In this document: one piece after another, positions 38,354-47,850 of the stretch
How the letters are laid out: each line of letters opens with the position of its first letter
Position numbering within the stretch: position 1 is the first letter of the stretch
Source of the DNA: Roseateles koreensis
GTDB taxonomy: Bacteria > Pseudomonadota > Gammaproteobacteria > Burkholderiales > Burkholderiaceae_C
Length of the DNA stretch: 64,000 bases
NCBI RefSeq assembly: GCF_028595305.1
Contig: NZ_JAQQXS010000006.1
Span: forward strand, 1-64,000
Direction: 5' to 3'
Notes under the pieces: model-generated
What the model saw: only the letters and a program-made list of their open reading frames with translations
What the model was told of the DNA's origin: nothing
Databases searched by the model: none
Position numbers and translations under genes: made by a program

Positions 38354-38467
38354 TTGGAGCCGCCTGCGTCGTGGTGATTTGCGTTGGTAGGCCGCTCACT
38401 GCAGGCTCAGCCAGGGGAAATCGTCCCAATTGATCAGCGCGCGTCTTTAGGGATTGCCTGCCCGGTC

Positions 38468-39172
38468 CTACCGCCCCTGCGGACTACTTTGCGCGCGGGC
38501 GCGGGCGCGGGCCAATGCGGCTTCGATGATGGCGCGTTTGCGGTCCAGTTCAGTAGGTTCAGTGATCTTGGATGCAGCGGCCAAGTCAGCCAGCTTGGCT
38601 TCGGCCTTGGCTTGCAGGCGTGCATTGTTTTCAGACCTTGCGCGGGTGTCACGCAGTTTGTGAAAGGCGTAGCGCTCGCGTGCTTGATCCGCTTGCTCGG
38701 GACTCCAGGCGGCCCATGCGCTGCGGTCTTCCGTGACATTGATCAGGGCAATGCAATCGACTGGGCAGGCCGGCACACACAACTCACAGCCTGTGCATTG
38801 GTCCGCCACAACCAAATGCATAGCCTTTGGCGCGCCCACGATGCAGTCGACCGGGCAGGCTTTGATGCACAGCGTGCAGCCGATGCACCAAGCTTCATCG
38901 ATCACCGCCAGGGTGCGCGGGCCTTCAACGCCGTGTTCCGCGCTGAGGGGCAGGCGCGGCTGCCCCATCAGGGCGGCCAGGCGAGCGACCCCTTCATCAC
39001 CGCCTGGCGGGCATTGGTTGATGCCCGCCAAGCCTTGAGCCACGGCCTGCGCATAGCTGTGGCAGTCCGGGTAGCCGCACCGGGTGCACTGCGTTTGGGG
39101 CAGGGCAGCGTCGATGCGGGCTGTCAGGCTTTCGGTGGCGCTGTCAGTATTGAGTGAGCAGGATGGGATCAA
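38468..39172 (-). CDS. rsxB: RnfB/RsxB-like ferredoxin (soluble form)
   Basis: A 234-residue iron-sulfur protein. A C29-x2-C32-x4-C37-x16-C54 site resembles the RnfB 4Fe-4S domain. Two bacterial ferredoxin sites follow, [15 protein letters not shown] and [15 protein letters not shown]. The membrane helix of canonical RnfB is missing and no other rnf gene is nearby, so it probably acts as a soluble electron carrier. A long charged C-terminal helix (Ala/Arg/Lys/Glu) follows. The TTG start overlaps the phaZ stop (TTGA), suggesting translational coupling. Confidence 0.82.
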   Translation of the reverse strand: MIPSCSLNTDSATESLTARIDAALPQTQCTRCGYPDCHSYAQAVAQGLAGINQCPPGGDEGVARLAALMGQPRLPLSAEHGVEGPRTLAVIDEAWCIGCTLCIKACPVDCIVGAPKAMHLVVADQCTGCELCVPACPVDCIALINVTEDRSAWAAWSPEQADQARERYAFHKLRDTRARSENNARLQAKAEAKLADLAAASKITEPTELDRKRAIIEAALARARARAQSSPQGR

Positions 39173-40551
39173 GCGGGTTTCTTGCTGCGGCTGGTTCGCG
39201 AGGGTGTGGGTGCCTGGGCTGCTTTGGTTGCTGGCACCGCGGACACCTTGGGTCCCACAGGGGTCTCCGCTGCGGCTCGTACGGCAGGCTCTGCCGCTTG
39301 CACGGCGTTAGGCTTGTCGTAGGAAAGGATGAAGCTCTTCACTTCGGGATAAACATTCTCGCGCCAGCGACGGCCCGAGAAAATCCCGTAATGGCCCGCG
39401 CCAACGGCGTCGTAGTGGAACTGGTGCTCTTTGGGTACGCTGGCACACAGCTCATGGGCCGCGCGCGTTTGGCCTGCACCGGAGATATCGTCCAACTCGC
39501 CTTCAATGGTCAGCAAGGCGGTGCCGGTGATGTCCTGCGGGCGAACCTGCTGGCCATTGACGAACCAAGTCCCGTTGACCAAGGAGAAATCCTGGAATAC
39601 GACCCGGATGGTGTCGAGGTAATACTCGGCCGGCATGTCCAGCACGGCGTTGTATTCGTCGTAGAACTGGCGATGCGAGTCGGCGCTGTCGTCATCACCT
39701 CGAACCAGATCGAGGAAGTAGTCGTAGTGGGAGGTGACATGCCGGTCGGGGTTCATTGCCACGAAGCCGGTGTGCTGCAAGAAGCCGGGATAGACGGCTC
39801 GCCCAGCGCCCGGGAAATTGGTCGGGACGCGGTAGATGACATTGTTCTCGAACCAGCTGTAGCTGCGGTTCATGGCCAGATTGTTGACTGCAGTCGGGCT
39901 GCGGCGGGCATCAATGGGGCCACCCATCATGGTCATACTGCGGGGCGTTTGCTCGCCTGCCGACGCCATCAAGGAGATGGCGGCCAGCACCGGCACTGTG
40001 GGCTGACACACCGAAATCACATGGCAGTCGGGCCCGACGTGGCGGATGAAATCCTGGACATACGCGATGTAGTCGTCCAGATGGAAGGCGCCCACTTCTA
40101 GCGGCACCATACGGGCGTCGGTCCAGTCGGTGATGAACACCTTGTGGTCCTTCAACAACTGCCGAACCGTGTCGCGCAGCAAGGTACTGTGGTGACCCGA
40201 CAGCGGCGCCACGACCAACACGGTGGGCTGGTCTTTCATCTTCTGCAGCACGGCCGGGTCGTCTGTGTAGCGCTTGAAACGCAACAGGCGGCAGAAGGGT
40301 TTGGTGACAGGAATCAACTCCTGCACCGCCACCTCGACACCGTCTACCTCCACGCCCCGAATGCCAAACTCAGGCTTTTCGTAGTCTTTGGCCAGCCGGT
40401 GCATCAAATCCAGACCTGCCGACACCCGCTGGGACAATGGCGAATGCGAGAACGGCGACAGGGGGTGGCTGTAAAGTTTGGCCGATGCGCTGGCGAACTC
40501 CGAGAAGGGGCTCATCAAGGCGCGCTGAGTTTCAAAGAGTTGATACAGCAT
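39169..40551 (-). CDS. phaZ: Intracellular polyhydroxyalkanoate depolymerase
   Basis: A 460-residue alpha/beta-hydrolase that breaks down stored PHB. It matches Ralstonia PhaZ1-type enzymes: [19 protein letters not shown] at the N-terminus and the nucleophile Cys in ISVCQPTVP (C182, near C183 of PhaZ1). The catalytic Asp and His lie in [12 protein letters not shown] and [12 protein letters not shown]-terminal tail of about 45 residues rich in Ala, Pro and Lys goes beyond the 419-residue reference and may bind granules or phasins. Its stop overlaps the RsxB-like gene. Confidence 0.94.
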   Translation of the reverse strand: MLYQLFETQRALMSPFSEFASASAKLYSHPLSPFSHSPLSQRVSAGLDLMHRLAKDYEKPEFGIRGVEVDGVEVAVQELIPVTKPFCRLLRFKRYTDDPAVLQKMKDQPTVLVVAPLSGHHSTLLRDTVRQLLKDHKVFITDWTDARMVPLEVGAFHLDDYIAYVQDFIRHVGPDCHVISVCQPTVPVLAAISLMASAGEQTPRSMTMMGGPIDARRSPTAVNNLAMNRSYSWFENNVIYRVPTNFPGAGRAVYPGFLQHTGFVAMNPDRHVTSHYDYFLDLVRGDDDSADSHRQFYDEYNAVLDMPAEYYLDTIRVVFQDFSLVNGTWFVNGQQVRPQDITGTALLTIEGELDDISGAGQTRAAHELCASVPKEHQFHYDAVGAGHYGIFSGRRWRENVYPEVKSFILSYDKPNAVQAAEPAVRAAAETPVGPKVSAVPATKAAQAPTPSRTSRSKKPA

Positions 40552-40857
40552 GGGATGGACTCGGGTTGGCGGAAAGGTGAATTCTGGTCATCATGCCAGA
40601 ATTTGTGCGCTGCAGCATTTTAACAAAAGAATGAAAACAGGCCAGATCTGCTTTTACGTCGCCTGGCTTGTAAGAAACTTACACAAGATTTTGAGCCTCC
40701 CCTTGGCGACCGCCAAGCACCCGGCTGAGTTTGAAGCTCTCGCCTGAGGGAGTAATGCGCATTTGGATTCGACTTTTGCGGCCGCAAAGCACTGCGGGCC
40801 ACCTCTTGCAAGGTGACCCGCAGTGAGTGGGCGAGTTGGTGCCGGCAGTTTGACGAG
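40552..40857. other. Spacer of 306 bp between aminotransferase and phaZ
   Basis: No gene recognised. It contains a strong hairpin near the aminotransferase end (listed separately), a palindrome TTTTGCGGCCGCAAA at about 40774-40788, and GTAAG-AAA-CTTAC near 40670. The A/T-rich part (40600-40640) may hold the phaZ promoter. Confidence 0.5.
40790..40825 (-). terminator. Hairpin downstream of aminotransferase gene
   Basis: CACTGCGGG (40790-40798) pairs with CCCGCAGTG (40817-40825), extended by CACCT/AGGTG (40800-40804, 40811-40815). A 14-bp stem follows the aminotransferase stop on the minus strand. The U tract is weak (GCTTTGC). Confidence 0.6.
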
Positions 40858-42060
40858 TTAGGCCTGCATGACTGCTGCCATAGCCTGAGCCACAGCGGGC
40901 AGGTTTTTGGTGTTCAACGCGGCCACGCAAATGCGGCCAGAGTCAACACCATAAATGCCAAACTCACTGCGCAGGCGCTGCATTTGCGCGGCATTCAGGC
41001 CTGAGTAGCTGAACATGCCCTTTTGGCGCGTCACGAAACTCAGGTCGGTGGTCACACCCGCGGTATTCAGGGCCTCAACGAGCGCTGAGCGCATCGCGCG
41101 GATGCGCAGACGCATGCCAGCCAGTTCCTCCTCCCACAGCGCGCGAAGCGCCGGCGTGCCCAGCACCATAGCCACAACTTGCGCGCCATGCGTGGGAGGG
41201 TTGGAGTAGTTGGTGCGAATCACGATTTTCAGCTGACTCAGGACGCGGGTGCATTCTTCGGCCGAAGCGCAAACCACGCTCAGGGCGCCAACGCGCTCGC
41301 CGTACAGCGAGAAGCTCTTGGAGAAGCTGGTGGAGACAAAGAAGTCCAGGCCGGCGGCCAGAAATTGCTGGATCACGGCGCCGTCTTCGGCGATGCCTTC
41401 GCCAAAGCCTTGGTAGGCCATGTCGAGAAAGGCCACCAGGTTGCGGGCTTTGACGGCTGCCACCACTTGCGCCCATTGGGCGGGGCTGAGGTCATAGCCG
41501 GTCGGGTTGTGGCAGCAGGCGTGCAGCACGACCACGGTGCCCTCGGCTGCGGCATTCAAGGCGGCTAGCATGCCGTCGAAGTTGATGCCCAGTTGATCGG
41601 CGTCGTAGTACGGATAGCTGCCGACTTGAAACCCAGCGTTGGTGAACAGCGCGCGGTGGTTTTCCCAGCTGGGGTCGGAAATCAGCACTTGTGCGCCCGG
41701 GTTCAGGCGCTTGAGAAAGTCGGCGCCGATCTTCAGGCCGCCGGTGCCCCCAATGGCCTGCACGGTGGCGACGCGATGGTCCTGAACCACGGCGCTGTCG
41801 GCGCCAAACACGAGGCCCTGCACGGCTTTGTCATAGGCGGCAATGCCGTCGATCGGCAGATAGCCGCGAGCCTTCGGGTCGGCCTGCATGGCGGCTTCAG
41901 CTTGGGCGACGCACTTCAACAGAGGCAATTTGCCGTTTTCGTCGAAGTAGACGCCCACGCCCAAGTTGACCTTGGCGGGGTTGGTGTCAGCGTTGAATTG
42001 CTCATTGAGACCCAGGATGGGGTCGCGGGGGGCCATTTCGACGGCGGCAAACAAAGACAT
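40858..42060 (-). CDS. Aromatic/aspartate aminotransferase
   Basis: A 400-residue class I PLP aminotransferase of the TyrB/AspC group. It starts SLFAAVEMAPRDPILGLNEQ, has VNLGVGVYFDENG, HACCHNPTGYDLS, and the PLP lysine in STSFSKSFSLYGERVG. This order of motifs matches beta-proteobacterial aromatic aminotransferases, which also accept aspartate. The start at 42060 was chosen; the 25 upstream residues do not match. It is divergent from uvrB. Confidence 0.93.
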   Translation of the reverse strand: MSLFAAVEMAPRDPILGLNEQFNADTNPAKVNLGVGVYFDENGKLPLLKCVAQAEAAMQADPKARGYLPIDGIAAYDKAVQGLVFGADSAVVQDHRVATVQAIGGTGGLKIGADFLKRLNPGAQVLISDPSWENHRALFTNAGFQVGSYPYYDADQLGINFDGMLAALNAAAEGTVVVLHACCHNPTGYDLSPAQWAQVVAAVKARNLVAFLDMAYQGFGEGIAEDGAVIQQFLAAGLDFFVSTSFSKSFSLYGERVGALSVVCASAEECTRVLSQLKIVIRTNYSNPPTHGAQVVAMVLGTPALRALWEEELAGMRLRIRAMRSALVEALNTAGVTTDLSFVTRQKGMFSYSGLNAAQMQRLRSEFGIYGVDSGRICVAALNTKNLPAVAQAMAAVMQA

Positions 42061-42249
42061 GGGGATTCCTGACGGGACGTTGGCGGTATCAAGGGAAAAG
42101 TGGAGCTTGACAGGACTTGCGCGCGGCTCCCGCACGAAACGGGGCCGACTGCGCTAATCTGTCAGGTTGCGCAGCGGTCCCGATTTTAGGGGCTGCCACG
42201 TCGGCTTTTGCCGGTTTTCCGGTTGCCGCCATGATTCAGGAACCCCAGC

Positions 42250-44364
42250 ATGCAAGATTCATCGTCCGTCAGTCTCATTGACGAAGCCAACGAGCAGGCA
42301 GATCGGCCGAAGGGCGAGTTCGTCTCTTTCGAAGGCTCGCCGTTTGAGCTGTTTCAGCCTTTTCCGCCTGCGGGTGACCAGCCCACGGCCATTGCGCAAC
42401 TGTGCGAGGGCATCAACGACGGCCTGAGTTTTCAGACGCTGCTGGGTGTGACCGGGTCGGGCAAAACCTTCACCATGGCCAATGTGATTGCCCGTCTAGG
42501 GCGCCCGGCCATCATCTTTGCGCCCAACAAGACGCTGGCGGCGCAGTTGTACAGCGAGTTCCGCGATTTCTTTCCCAACAATGCGGTGGAGTACTTCGTT
42601 AGTTACTACGACTACTACCAGCCCGAGGCCTATGTGCCGCAGCGCGATCTCTTCATTGAGAAGGACAGCGCCATCAACGAACACATTGAGCAGTTGCGGC
42701 TGTCGGCCACCAAGAGCCTGATGGAGAGGCGCGACGTGGTGATCGTGGCCTCGGTCTCGGCCATCTACGGTATCGGCAATCCGGCGGACTATCACCAGAT
42801 GGTGATGACACTGCGCATCGGCGACAAGATGGGGCAGCGCGACGTGATTGCGCAGCTGATTCGCATGCAATACACCCGCAACGAGGTGGAGTTCAGCCGC
42901 GGCGCGTTTCGGGTGCGCGGCGACACCATTGATGTCTTTCCTGCTGAGCATTCTGAGTTGGCCTTGCGCATCGAGCTGTTCGACGATGAGATCGAAACCC
43001 TGCAACTCTTCGACCCGCTCACGGGCAAGGTTAGGCAGAAGATTGTGCGCTTCACCGTATACCCCAGCAGTCATTACGTGACGCCGCGAGAACGCGTGCT
43101 GGCCGCGATGGACGGCATCAAGGAGGAATTGCGGGTACGGCTTGGCGAGTTCGTGCGTGATGGCAAGTTGGTGGAGGCGCAGCGGCTGGAGCAGCGCACC
43201 CGGTTCGACCTGGAAATGCTGCAAGAAGTGGGGCATTGCAAGGGGATTGAGAACTACACCCGGCATCTGTCGGGGGCGCAGCCTGGTGAGGCACCGCCTA
43301 CGTTGATCGACTATCTGCCGCCCGACGCTTTGATGTTTTTGGACGAGAGTCACGTGCTGATCGGCCAGTTCGGCGGTATGTACAACGGCGACCGGGCGCG
43401 CAAGACGACGCTCGTGGAATATGGCTTTCGGCTGCCTTCGGCGTTGGACAATCGGCCGCTCAAATTCGATGAGTTCGAGCGCAAGATGCGGCAGGCGGTG
43501 TTTGTGACAGCAACACCGGCGGTCTACGAAAAAGACAATTCCGGCCAAATTGTTGAGCAGGTGGTGCGTCCCACAGGTCTGGTGGACCCGGTGGTGGAGG
43601 TGCGCCCAGCCACGCACCAGGTCGACGACGTGCTGCAGGAGATTCGCGAACGCGTGGACGTCAGCGAGCGTGTGTTGATCACGACCTTGACCAAACGCAT
43701 GGCTGAGCAACTGACGGATTACCTCAGCGACAACGGCGTTAAGGTGCGTTATTTGCACTCTGACATCGACACCGTGGAGCGGGTGGAAATTCTGCGCGAT
43801 CTGCGGCTTGGCGCCTTTGATGTGCTGGTGGGCATCAACCTGCTGCGGGAGGGGCTCGACATTCCAGAGGTGTCGCTCGTCGCCATTTTGGATGCCGACA
43901 AAGAGGGCTTCTTGCGATCCGAGCGCAGCTTGATTCAGACCATTGGGCGGTCGGCCCGTAATCTGCGGGGTAAGGCGATTCTTTATGCCGATCGCATCAC
44001 CGATTCAATGCGCCGCGCCATGGATGAAACCGAGCGTCGCCGGACCAAGCAGCTGGCGTTCAACGAGGCCAATGGCATCACGCCACGCTCCATTGTCAAG
44101 CGCATCAAGGACATGATTGACGGCGTGTATTCGGAAAAGTCCGGGCGCGATGATCAAAAGCTGCTGCAGGCAGCTGCCGTTGAAGAGTTGTCCGAGAAAG
44201 ACCTCAGCAAGCGCATGGCCTTGCTGGAGAAGCAAATGCTGGAGCACGCACGCAATCTGGAGTTTGAAAAAGCGGCGCGGGTCCGTGACCAATTGGCGGC
44301 GCTTCGCGAGCAGGCCTTTGGCGCCGTGGTGCATGACCACATTCAGCCCAACGCCTCGTCCTAA
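42250..44364 (+). CDS. uvrB: Excinuclease ABC subunit B
   Basis: A 704-residue helicase of nucleotide excision repair. Walker A is [13 protein letters not shown] and the beta-hairpin carries [12 protein letters not shown]. The helicase motifs include FLDESHV and [10 protein letters not shown], and the C-terminal UVR/UvrC-binding domain follows. Its length is slightly above the E. coli 673 residues because of a longer N-terminus and linker. It loads after UvrA and recruits UvrC. No LexA box of the E. coli type was seen in the 189-bp divergent region. It is upstream of iscR in the same direction. Confidence 0.98.
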   Translation: MQDSSSVSLIDEANEQADRPKGEFVSFEGSPFELFQPFPPAGDQPTAIAQLCEGINDGLSFQTLLGVTGSGKTFTMANVIARLGRPAIIFAPNKTLAAQLYSEFRDFFPNNAVEYFVSYYDYYQPEAYVPQRDLFIEKDSAINEHIEQLRLSATKSLMERRDVVIVASVSAIYGIGNPADYHQMVMTLRIGDKMGQRDVIAQLIRMQYTRNEVEFSRGAFRVRGDTIDVFPAEHSELALRIELFDDEIETLQLFDPLTGKVRQKIVRFTVYPSSHYVTPRERVLAAMDGIKEELRVRLGEFVRDGKLVEAQRLEQRTRFDLEMLQEVGHCKGIENYTRHLSGAQPGEAPPTLIDYLPPDALMFLDESHVLIGQFGGMYNGDRARKTTLVEYGFRLPSALDNRPLKFDEFERKMRQAVFVTATPAVYEKDNSGQIVEQVVRPTGLVDPVVEVRPATHQVDDVLQEIRERVDVSERVLITTLTKRMAEQLTDYLSDNGVKVRYLHSDIDTVERVEILRDLRLGAFDVLVGINLLREGLDIPEVSLVAILDADKEGFLRSERSLIQTIGRSARNLRGKAILYADRITDSMRRAMDETERRRTKQLAFNEANGITPRSIVKRIKDMIDGVYSEKSGRDDQKLLQAAAVEELSEKDLSKRMALLEKQMLEHARNLEFEKAARVRDQLAALREQAFGAVVHDHIQPNASS

Positions 44365-44421
44365 TCCGTCCAAAAGGCCTGGATATTGGGTGGTGCAACG
44401 AAGTCGGCTGCAAGGTTTGCA

Positions 44422-44446
44422 GTAATTGAGTAAAATGGTCGGAAAT
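44422..44446 (+). promoter_or_regulatory. Probable type 1 IscR-binding site upstream of iscR
   Basis: The 25-bp dyad GTAATTGAGTAAAATGGTCG (first 20 bases) followed by GAAAT fits the type 1 IscR pattern (GACT-N5-AGTC-like core with an A/T-rich centre). Two core bases differ. It sits about 100 nt before the iscR start, with TATACC downstream (44456-44461), where it could cause autorepression by 2Fe-2S IscR. Confidence 0.6.
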
Positions 44447-44546
44447 AGGCCAGGGTATACCCGCGAAGACCATTTCGCTGAGGTTCCTGCCCGGCATTTC
44501 GCGCGTTTGCGAGGTGTCTCGGCTTTGTTGCGCGAAGGAGTGTTTG

Positions 44547-45080
44547 ATGCGTCTCACCACCAAAGGTCGTTTTGCCGTTACCGCGATGATTGATCTGGCC
44601 CTGCGAGAAAACAGCGGGCCGGTGGCACTTGCGGCAATCAGCCAACGCCAGCAAATTTCGCTGTCCTACCTGGAGCAGTTGTTCGGCAAGCTGCGCCGCC
44701 ATGAACTCGTGGAAAGCACGCGGGGCCCGGGCGGCGGCTATTCGTTGGGCCGCAAATCCAGTGAAATCACCGTGGCCGACATCATTGTGGCGGTGGATGA
44801 ACCCATCGACGCCACCGGGTGCGGTGGCCATGAAAACTGCATGGGCGAGAACACAGGCAAGTGCATCACGCACGAACTGTGGACCAGCCTGAATGCGAAA
44901 ATGATCGAATACCTGGACTCGGTCTCTCTGCGCAAGTTGGTGGAAGACCAAGTGGCCAAGGGCGTAACGATTGAGGAAGCCTCGATCAAACGTGCCATTT
45001 CCAGCCAACCCGTGGTCAAACCGATTCGGGTGACCGCCCCCAATTCCGTGTTCGCCCTGGGCAACGCTTTCAACAAGTAA
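44547..45080 (+). CDS. iscR: Fe-S cluster assembly transcriptional regulator IscR
   Basis: A 177-residue Rrf2-family regulator. It has the winged helix starting [19 protein letters not shown] and recognition segment [13 protein letters not shown]. The 2Fe-2S ligands are C92, C98, C106 and H109; the loop between the last two Cys is two residues longer than in E. coli (C104, H107). The start at 44547 is preceded by GAAGGAG. Holo-IscR is expected to repress its own operon. Confidence 0.96.
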   Translation: MRLTTKGRFAVTAMIDLALRENSGPVALAAISQRQQISLSYLEQLFGKLRRHELVESTRGPGGGYSLGRKSSEITVADIIVAVDEPIDATGCGGHENCMGENTGKCITHELWTSLNAKMIEYLDSVSLRKLVEDQVAKGVTIEEASIKRAISSQPVVKPIRVTAPNSVFALGNAFNK

Positions 45081-45121
45081 GCCAGGCCGCGCCTTATTCA
45101 ATTTTTCTGCCACTCATCAAA

Positions 45122-46336
45122 ATGACACCGCATTTCCCCATCTATATGGACTACGGCGCGACCACGCCGGTCGACCCCCGTGTTGTGAGCGCCATGGTGC
45201 CTTGGCTCGGCGAGCATTTTGGCAACCCTTCCTCGCGCAGCCATGCCTGGGGCTGGGAGGCTGAGGCGATTGTTGAAAAGTCTCGCGAGCAGGTGGCAGC
45301 CTTGATCGGGGCTGATCCGCGTGAAATTGTCTGGACATCGGGCGCAACCGAGTCGATCAACCTCGCCATCAAGGGCGCGGCGAACTTTTACAAGAGCCGT
45401 GGCAAGCACATCATCACCCTGAAGACGGAACACAAGGCGGTGTTGGACACCTGCCGCGAGTTGGAGCGTCAGGGTTTCGAGGTGAGCTATCTCGACGTTG
45501 AAGAAAACGGGCTGCTTGATCTTGATAAATTCAAGGCGGCGATCCGGCCCGACACCATTCTGGTTTCGGTGCTGTTCGTTAACAATGAAATTGGGGTCAT
45601 TCAAGACATCGTTGCGATTGGCAACCTGTGCCGCGAGCGTGGCATCATTTTTCACGTTGACGCGGCGCAAGCCACCGGCAAGGTCGAGATCAATGTGGCC
45701 GAGTTGCCGGTTGACCTGATGAGCCTGGCTTCGCACAAGACCTACGGCCCCAAGGGCATCGGCGCCTTGTTCGTGCGCCGCAAGCCGCGTGTGCGCTTGG
45801 AAGCACAAATGCACGGTGGCGGTCATGAGCGTGGCATGCGCTCGGGCACCCTGGCCACCCACCAGATCGTGGGCATGGGTGAGGCTTTCCGCATTGCGCG
45901 TGAAGAAATGGCCGAGGACAACGCACGTATCGGCGCCTTGCACAAGCGCCTGTTGGCTGGCTTGCAAGACATCGAGCAGGTGTTTGTCAACGGCGATCTC
46001 GAGCGCCGTGTGCCGCACAACCTGAACATCTCCTTCAACTATGTGGAGGGCGAGTCGCTGATCATGGGCGTGAAGGGCTTGGCCGTGTCGTCGGGCTCGG
46101 CGTGTACCTCCGCGAGTCTGGAGCCCAGCTATGTACTGCGCGCACTGGGCCGCAGCGACGAGTTGGCGCACTCCAGCCTGCGCATGACGATTGGCCGCTT
46201 CACCACCGAAGAAGAAATCGACTACGCCATCGCCACGTTGAAAGACCGTGTGGCCAAGCTGCGTGAGCTATCGCCTTTGTGGGATATGTACAAAGACGGC
46301 ATCGACATCAGCGCGATCCAGTGGGCCGCCCACTGA
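45122..46336 (+). CDS. iscS: Cysteine desulfurase IscS
   Basis: A 404-residue PLP enzyme delivering persulfide sulfur to IscU, TusA and ThiI. It has [15 protein letters not shown], the PLP lysine in [12 protein letters not shown], and the persulfide Cys loop [17 protein letters not shown]. The length and NifS/IscS group I loop are standard. It lies 41 nt after iscR. Confidence 0.98.
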   Translation: MTPHFPIYMDYGATTPVDPRVVSAMVPWLGEHFGNPSSRSHAWGWEAEAIVEKSREQVAALIGADPREIVWTSGATESINLAIKGAANFYKSRGKHIITLKTEHKAVLDTCRELERQGFEVSYLDVEENGLLDLDKFKAAIRPDTILVSVLFVNNEIGVIQDIVAIGNLCRERGIIFHVDAAQATGKVEINVAELPVDLMSLASHKTYGPKGIGALFVRRKPRVRLEAQMHGGGHERGMRSGTLATHQIVGMGEAFRIAREEMAEDNARIGALHKRLLAGLQDIEQVFVNGDLERRVPHNLNISFNYVEGESLIMGVKGLAVSSGSACTSASLEPSYVLRALGRSDELAHSSLRMTIGRFTTEEEIDYAIATLKDRVAKLRELSPLWDMYKDGIDISAIQWAAH

Positions 46337-46377
46337 CGACGAATTTGGGGCTGCGTTGTGTCGCAGCCGTTTCCACA

Positions 46378-46401
46378 GGCCCGGCCCCTTTGGGGCGGGC
46401 C
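46378..46401 (+). other. GC-rich stem-loop between iscS and iscU
   Basis: GGCCC-G-GCCCC pairs with GGGGC-GGGCC around a TTT loop, one bulged G. No strong U tract follows, so it may be an mRNA processing or partial termination element that tunes iscU relative to iscS. Confidence 0.55.
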
Positions 46402-46438
46402 TTGTGGATGTGTAAAGACTGCAAGATTGGAGAACATC

Positions 46439-46834
46439 ATGGCTTACAGCGAAAAGGTCGTAGACCACTATGAAAACCCACGTAATGTGGGCGCCTTCGA
46501 AAAGGGCGATGACTCCGTGGGTACCGGCATGGTGGGCGCGCCCGCCTGCGGCGATGTGATGAAGTTGCAGATCAAGGTCAATCCGGTCACGGGTTTGATT
46601 GAGGACGCCAAGTTCAAAACCTATGGCTGCGGCTCGGCCATTGCGTCGAGCTCCTTGGTGACGGAGTGGGTCAAGGGCAAATCCTTGGATCAGGCGCTGG
46701 ACATCAAGAACACCGAGATTGCCGAAGAGCTGGCGTTGCCGCCCGTGAAGATCCACTGCTCCATCCTGGCTGAAGATGCCATCAAGGCCGCAGTGGACGA
46801 CTACCGTGCCAAGCATGGCACTGTCGCCCAGTAA
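46439..46834 (+). CDS. iscU: Fe-S cluster assembly scaffold IscU
   Basis: A 131-residue scaffold where IscS builds 2Fe-2S clusters. The three cysteines are in GAPACGDVMKLQ, TYGCGSAI and IHCSILAEDA. The LPPVK motif recognised by HscA is present (ALPPVKIHCS). The start ATG 46439 is preceded by TTGGAGAA. Confidence 0.98.
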   Translation: MAYSEKVVDHYENPRNVGAFEKGDDSVGTGMVGAPACGDVMKLQIKVNPVTGLIEDAKFKTYGCGSAIASSSLVTEWVKGKSLDQALDIKNTEIAEELALPPVKIHCSILAEDAIKAAVDDYRAKHGTVAQ

Positions 46835-46867
46835 ATTGACATATTTGGAAAAAGAGAAGGATTGCGC

Positions 46868-47191
46868 ATGTCAGTGACCTTGACTGAGGCGGCTGCACGC
46901 CACGTGACGCGCTATATCGCCAAGCGTGGGCGTGGCGTCGGCGTGCGTTTGGGTGTGAAGACCACCGGCTGTTCAGGCTTGGCCTACAAGCTGGAATATG
47001 CCGACGAAGTGGCCGCTGAAGACGTGGTGTTCGAAGGCCATGGCGTGAAAATCCTGATCGATCCTAAAAGCCTGCCTTATCTGGATGGGACGGAGTTGGA
47101 CTTTGTTCGCGAGGGCTTGAATGAAGGTTTCAAGTTCCGCAACCCCCGCGAGAAGGATCGCTGCGGTTGTGGTGAGTCCTTCCGCGTGTAA
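46868..47191 (+). CDS. iscA: Iron-sulfur cluster assembly protein IscA
   Basis: A 107-residue A-type carrier. The conserved cysteines are in [16 protein letters not shown] and [11 protein letters not shown]. It passes clusters to apo-targets, likely 4Fe-4S proteins. The ATG 46868 is preceded by AGAAGGA. Confidence 0.97.
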   Translation: MSVTLTEAAARHVTRYIAKRGRGVGVRLGVKTTGCSGLAYKLEYADEVAAEDVVFEGHGVKILIDPKSLPYLDGTELDFVREGLNEGFKFRNPREKDRCGCGESFRV

Positions 47192-47227
47192 AGTATTGCG
47201 CCCGCGGTTGGACGGTCGGTGCACACA

Positions 47228-47252
47228 GCGCGGCGCAGTGCCGCGCTTTTTT
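47228..47252 (+). terminator. Intrinsic terminator between iscA and hscB
   Basis: GCGCGGC (47228-47234) and GCCGCGC (47240-47246) form a perfect 7-bp stem with loop GCAGT, followed by six T's. It lies in the 102-bp gap after iscA, so part of the transcripts should end here. Confidence 0.85.
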
Positions 47253-47293
47253 CTGGCCTCCAATATCTATAGAAACCTTGGCAGTCAATCACC

Positions 47294-47812
47294 ATGAACC
47301 TCAGTGACGACGATTTCAGTCTGTTTGGGCTCCCCCATCGGCAGGCTCAGGATCGGGCCGAAATTGACGCGCGCTGGAAGGCCTTGCAGGCCAAGGTGCA
47401 TCCGGATCGATTCGTTGCCGAAGGCGCTGCGGCGCAACGCCTGGCCATGCAATGGGCCATGCGGGTGAATGAAGCGCAGCAGCGTTTGAGGGATCCACTC
47501 AAGCGCGCCGCCTATTTGTGCGAGTTGCGCGGCGCGGCACTGCAGGCTGAGAGCAATACGCGCATGCCTGCGGCTTTCTTGATGGAGCAGATGGCTTGGC
47601 GAGAGGGTCTGGATGAGGCGCGCGGCGCTGCTGAGGTTCAGGCGATAGACGATGAGGTGGCCGCGCGCGAGCAGGCGCTGCTGGCGCGTGTGCAGCAATT
47701 GCTCGATGAGGAGAATGACGCAGTGGCGGCCGCCGAACAAGTGCGCGCCTTGATGTTCATTCACCGTTTCCGTGCCGATATCGATCGGCGTCTGGACGCC
47801 CTCGGGCAATAA
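47294..47812 (+). CDS. hscB: Fe-S assembly co-chaperone HscB
   Basis: A 172-residue J-protein. The J domain has the HPD motif (36-38) in KVHPDRF, and the C-terminal three-helix bundle binds IscU (AAYLCELRG and onward). It stimulates HscA ATPase. Confidence 0.96.
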   Translation: MNLSDDDFSLFGLPHRQAQDRAEIDARWKALQAKVHPDRFVAEGAAAQRLAMQWAMRVNEAQQRLRDPLKRAAYLCELRGAALQAESNTRMPAAFLMEQMAWREGLDEARGAAEVQAIDDEVAAREQALLARVQQLLDEENDAVAAAEQVRALMFIHRFRADIDRRLDALGQ

Positions 47813-47850
47813 ATTTCGACGGGCGTTTGGGCGCCCTGATTAAAAAGAAC

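Noticed and set aside
42107-42112. TTGACA as a -35 box for uvrB
   Set aside because: No acceptable -10 at 16-18 bp in either direction.
42061-42249. LexA (SOS) box before uvrB
   Set aside because: No CTGT-N8-ACAG-like site was found in the 189-bp divergent region; a lone CTGT is not enough.
42496-43758. Minus-strand open frame of 420 codons over uvrB
   Set aside because: Shadow of uvrB, with typical His/Leu/Val composition of a reverse frame.
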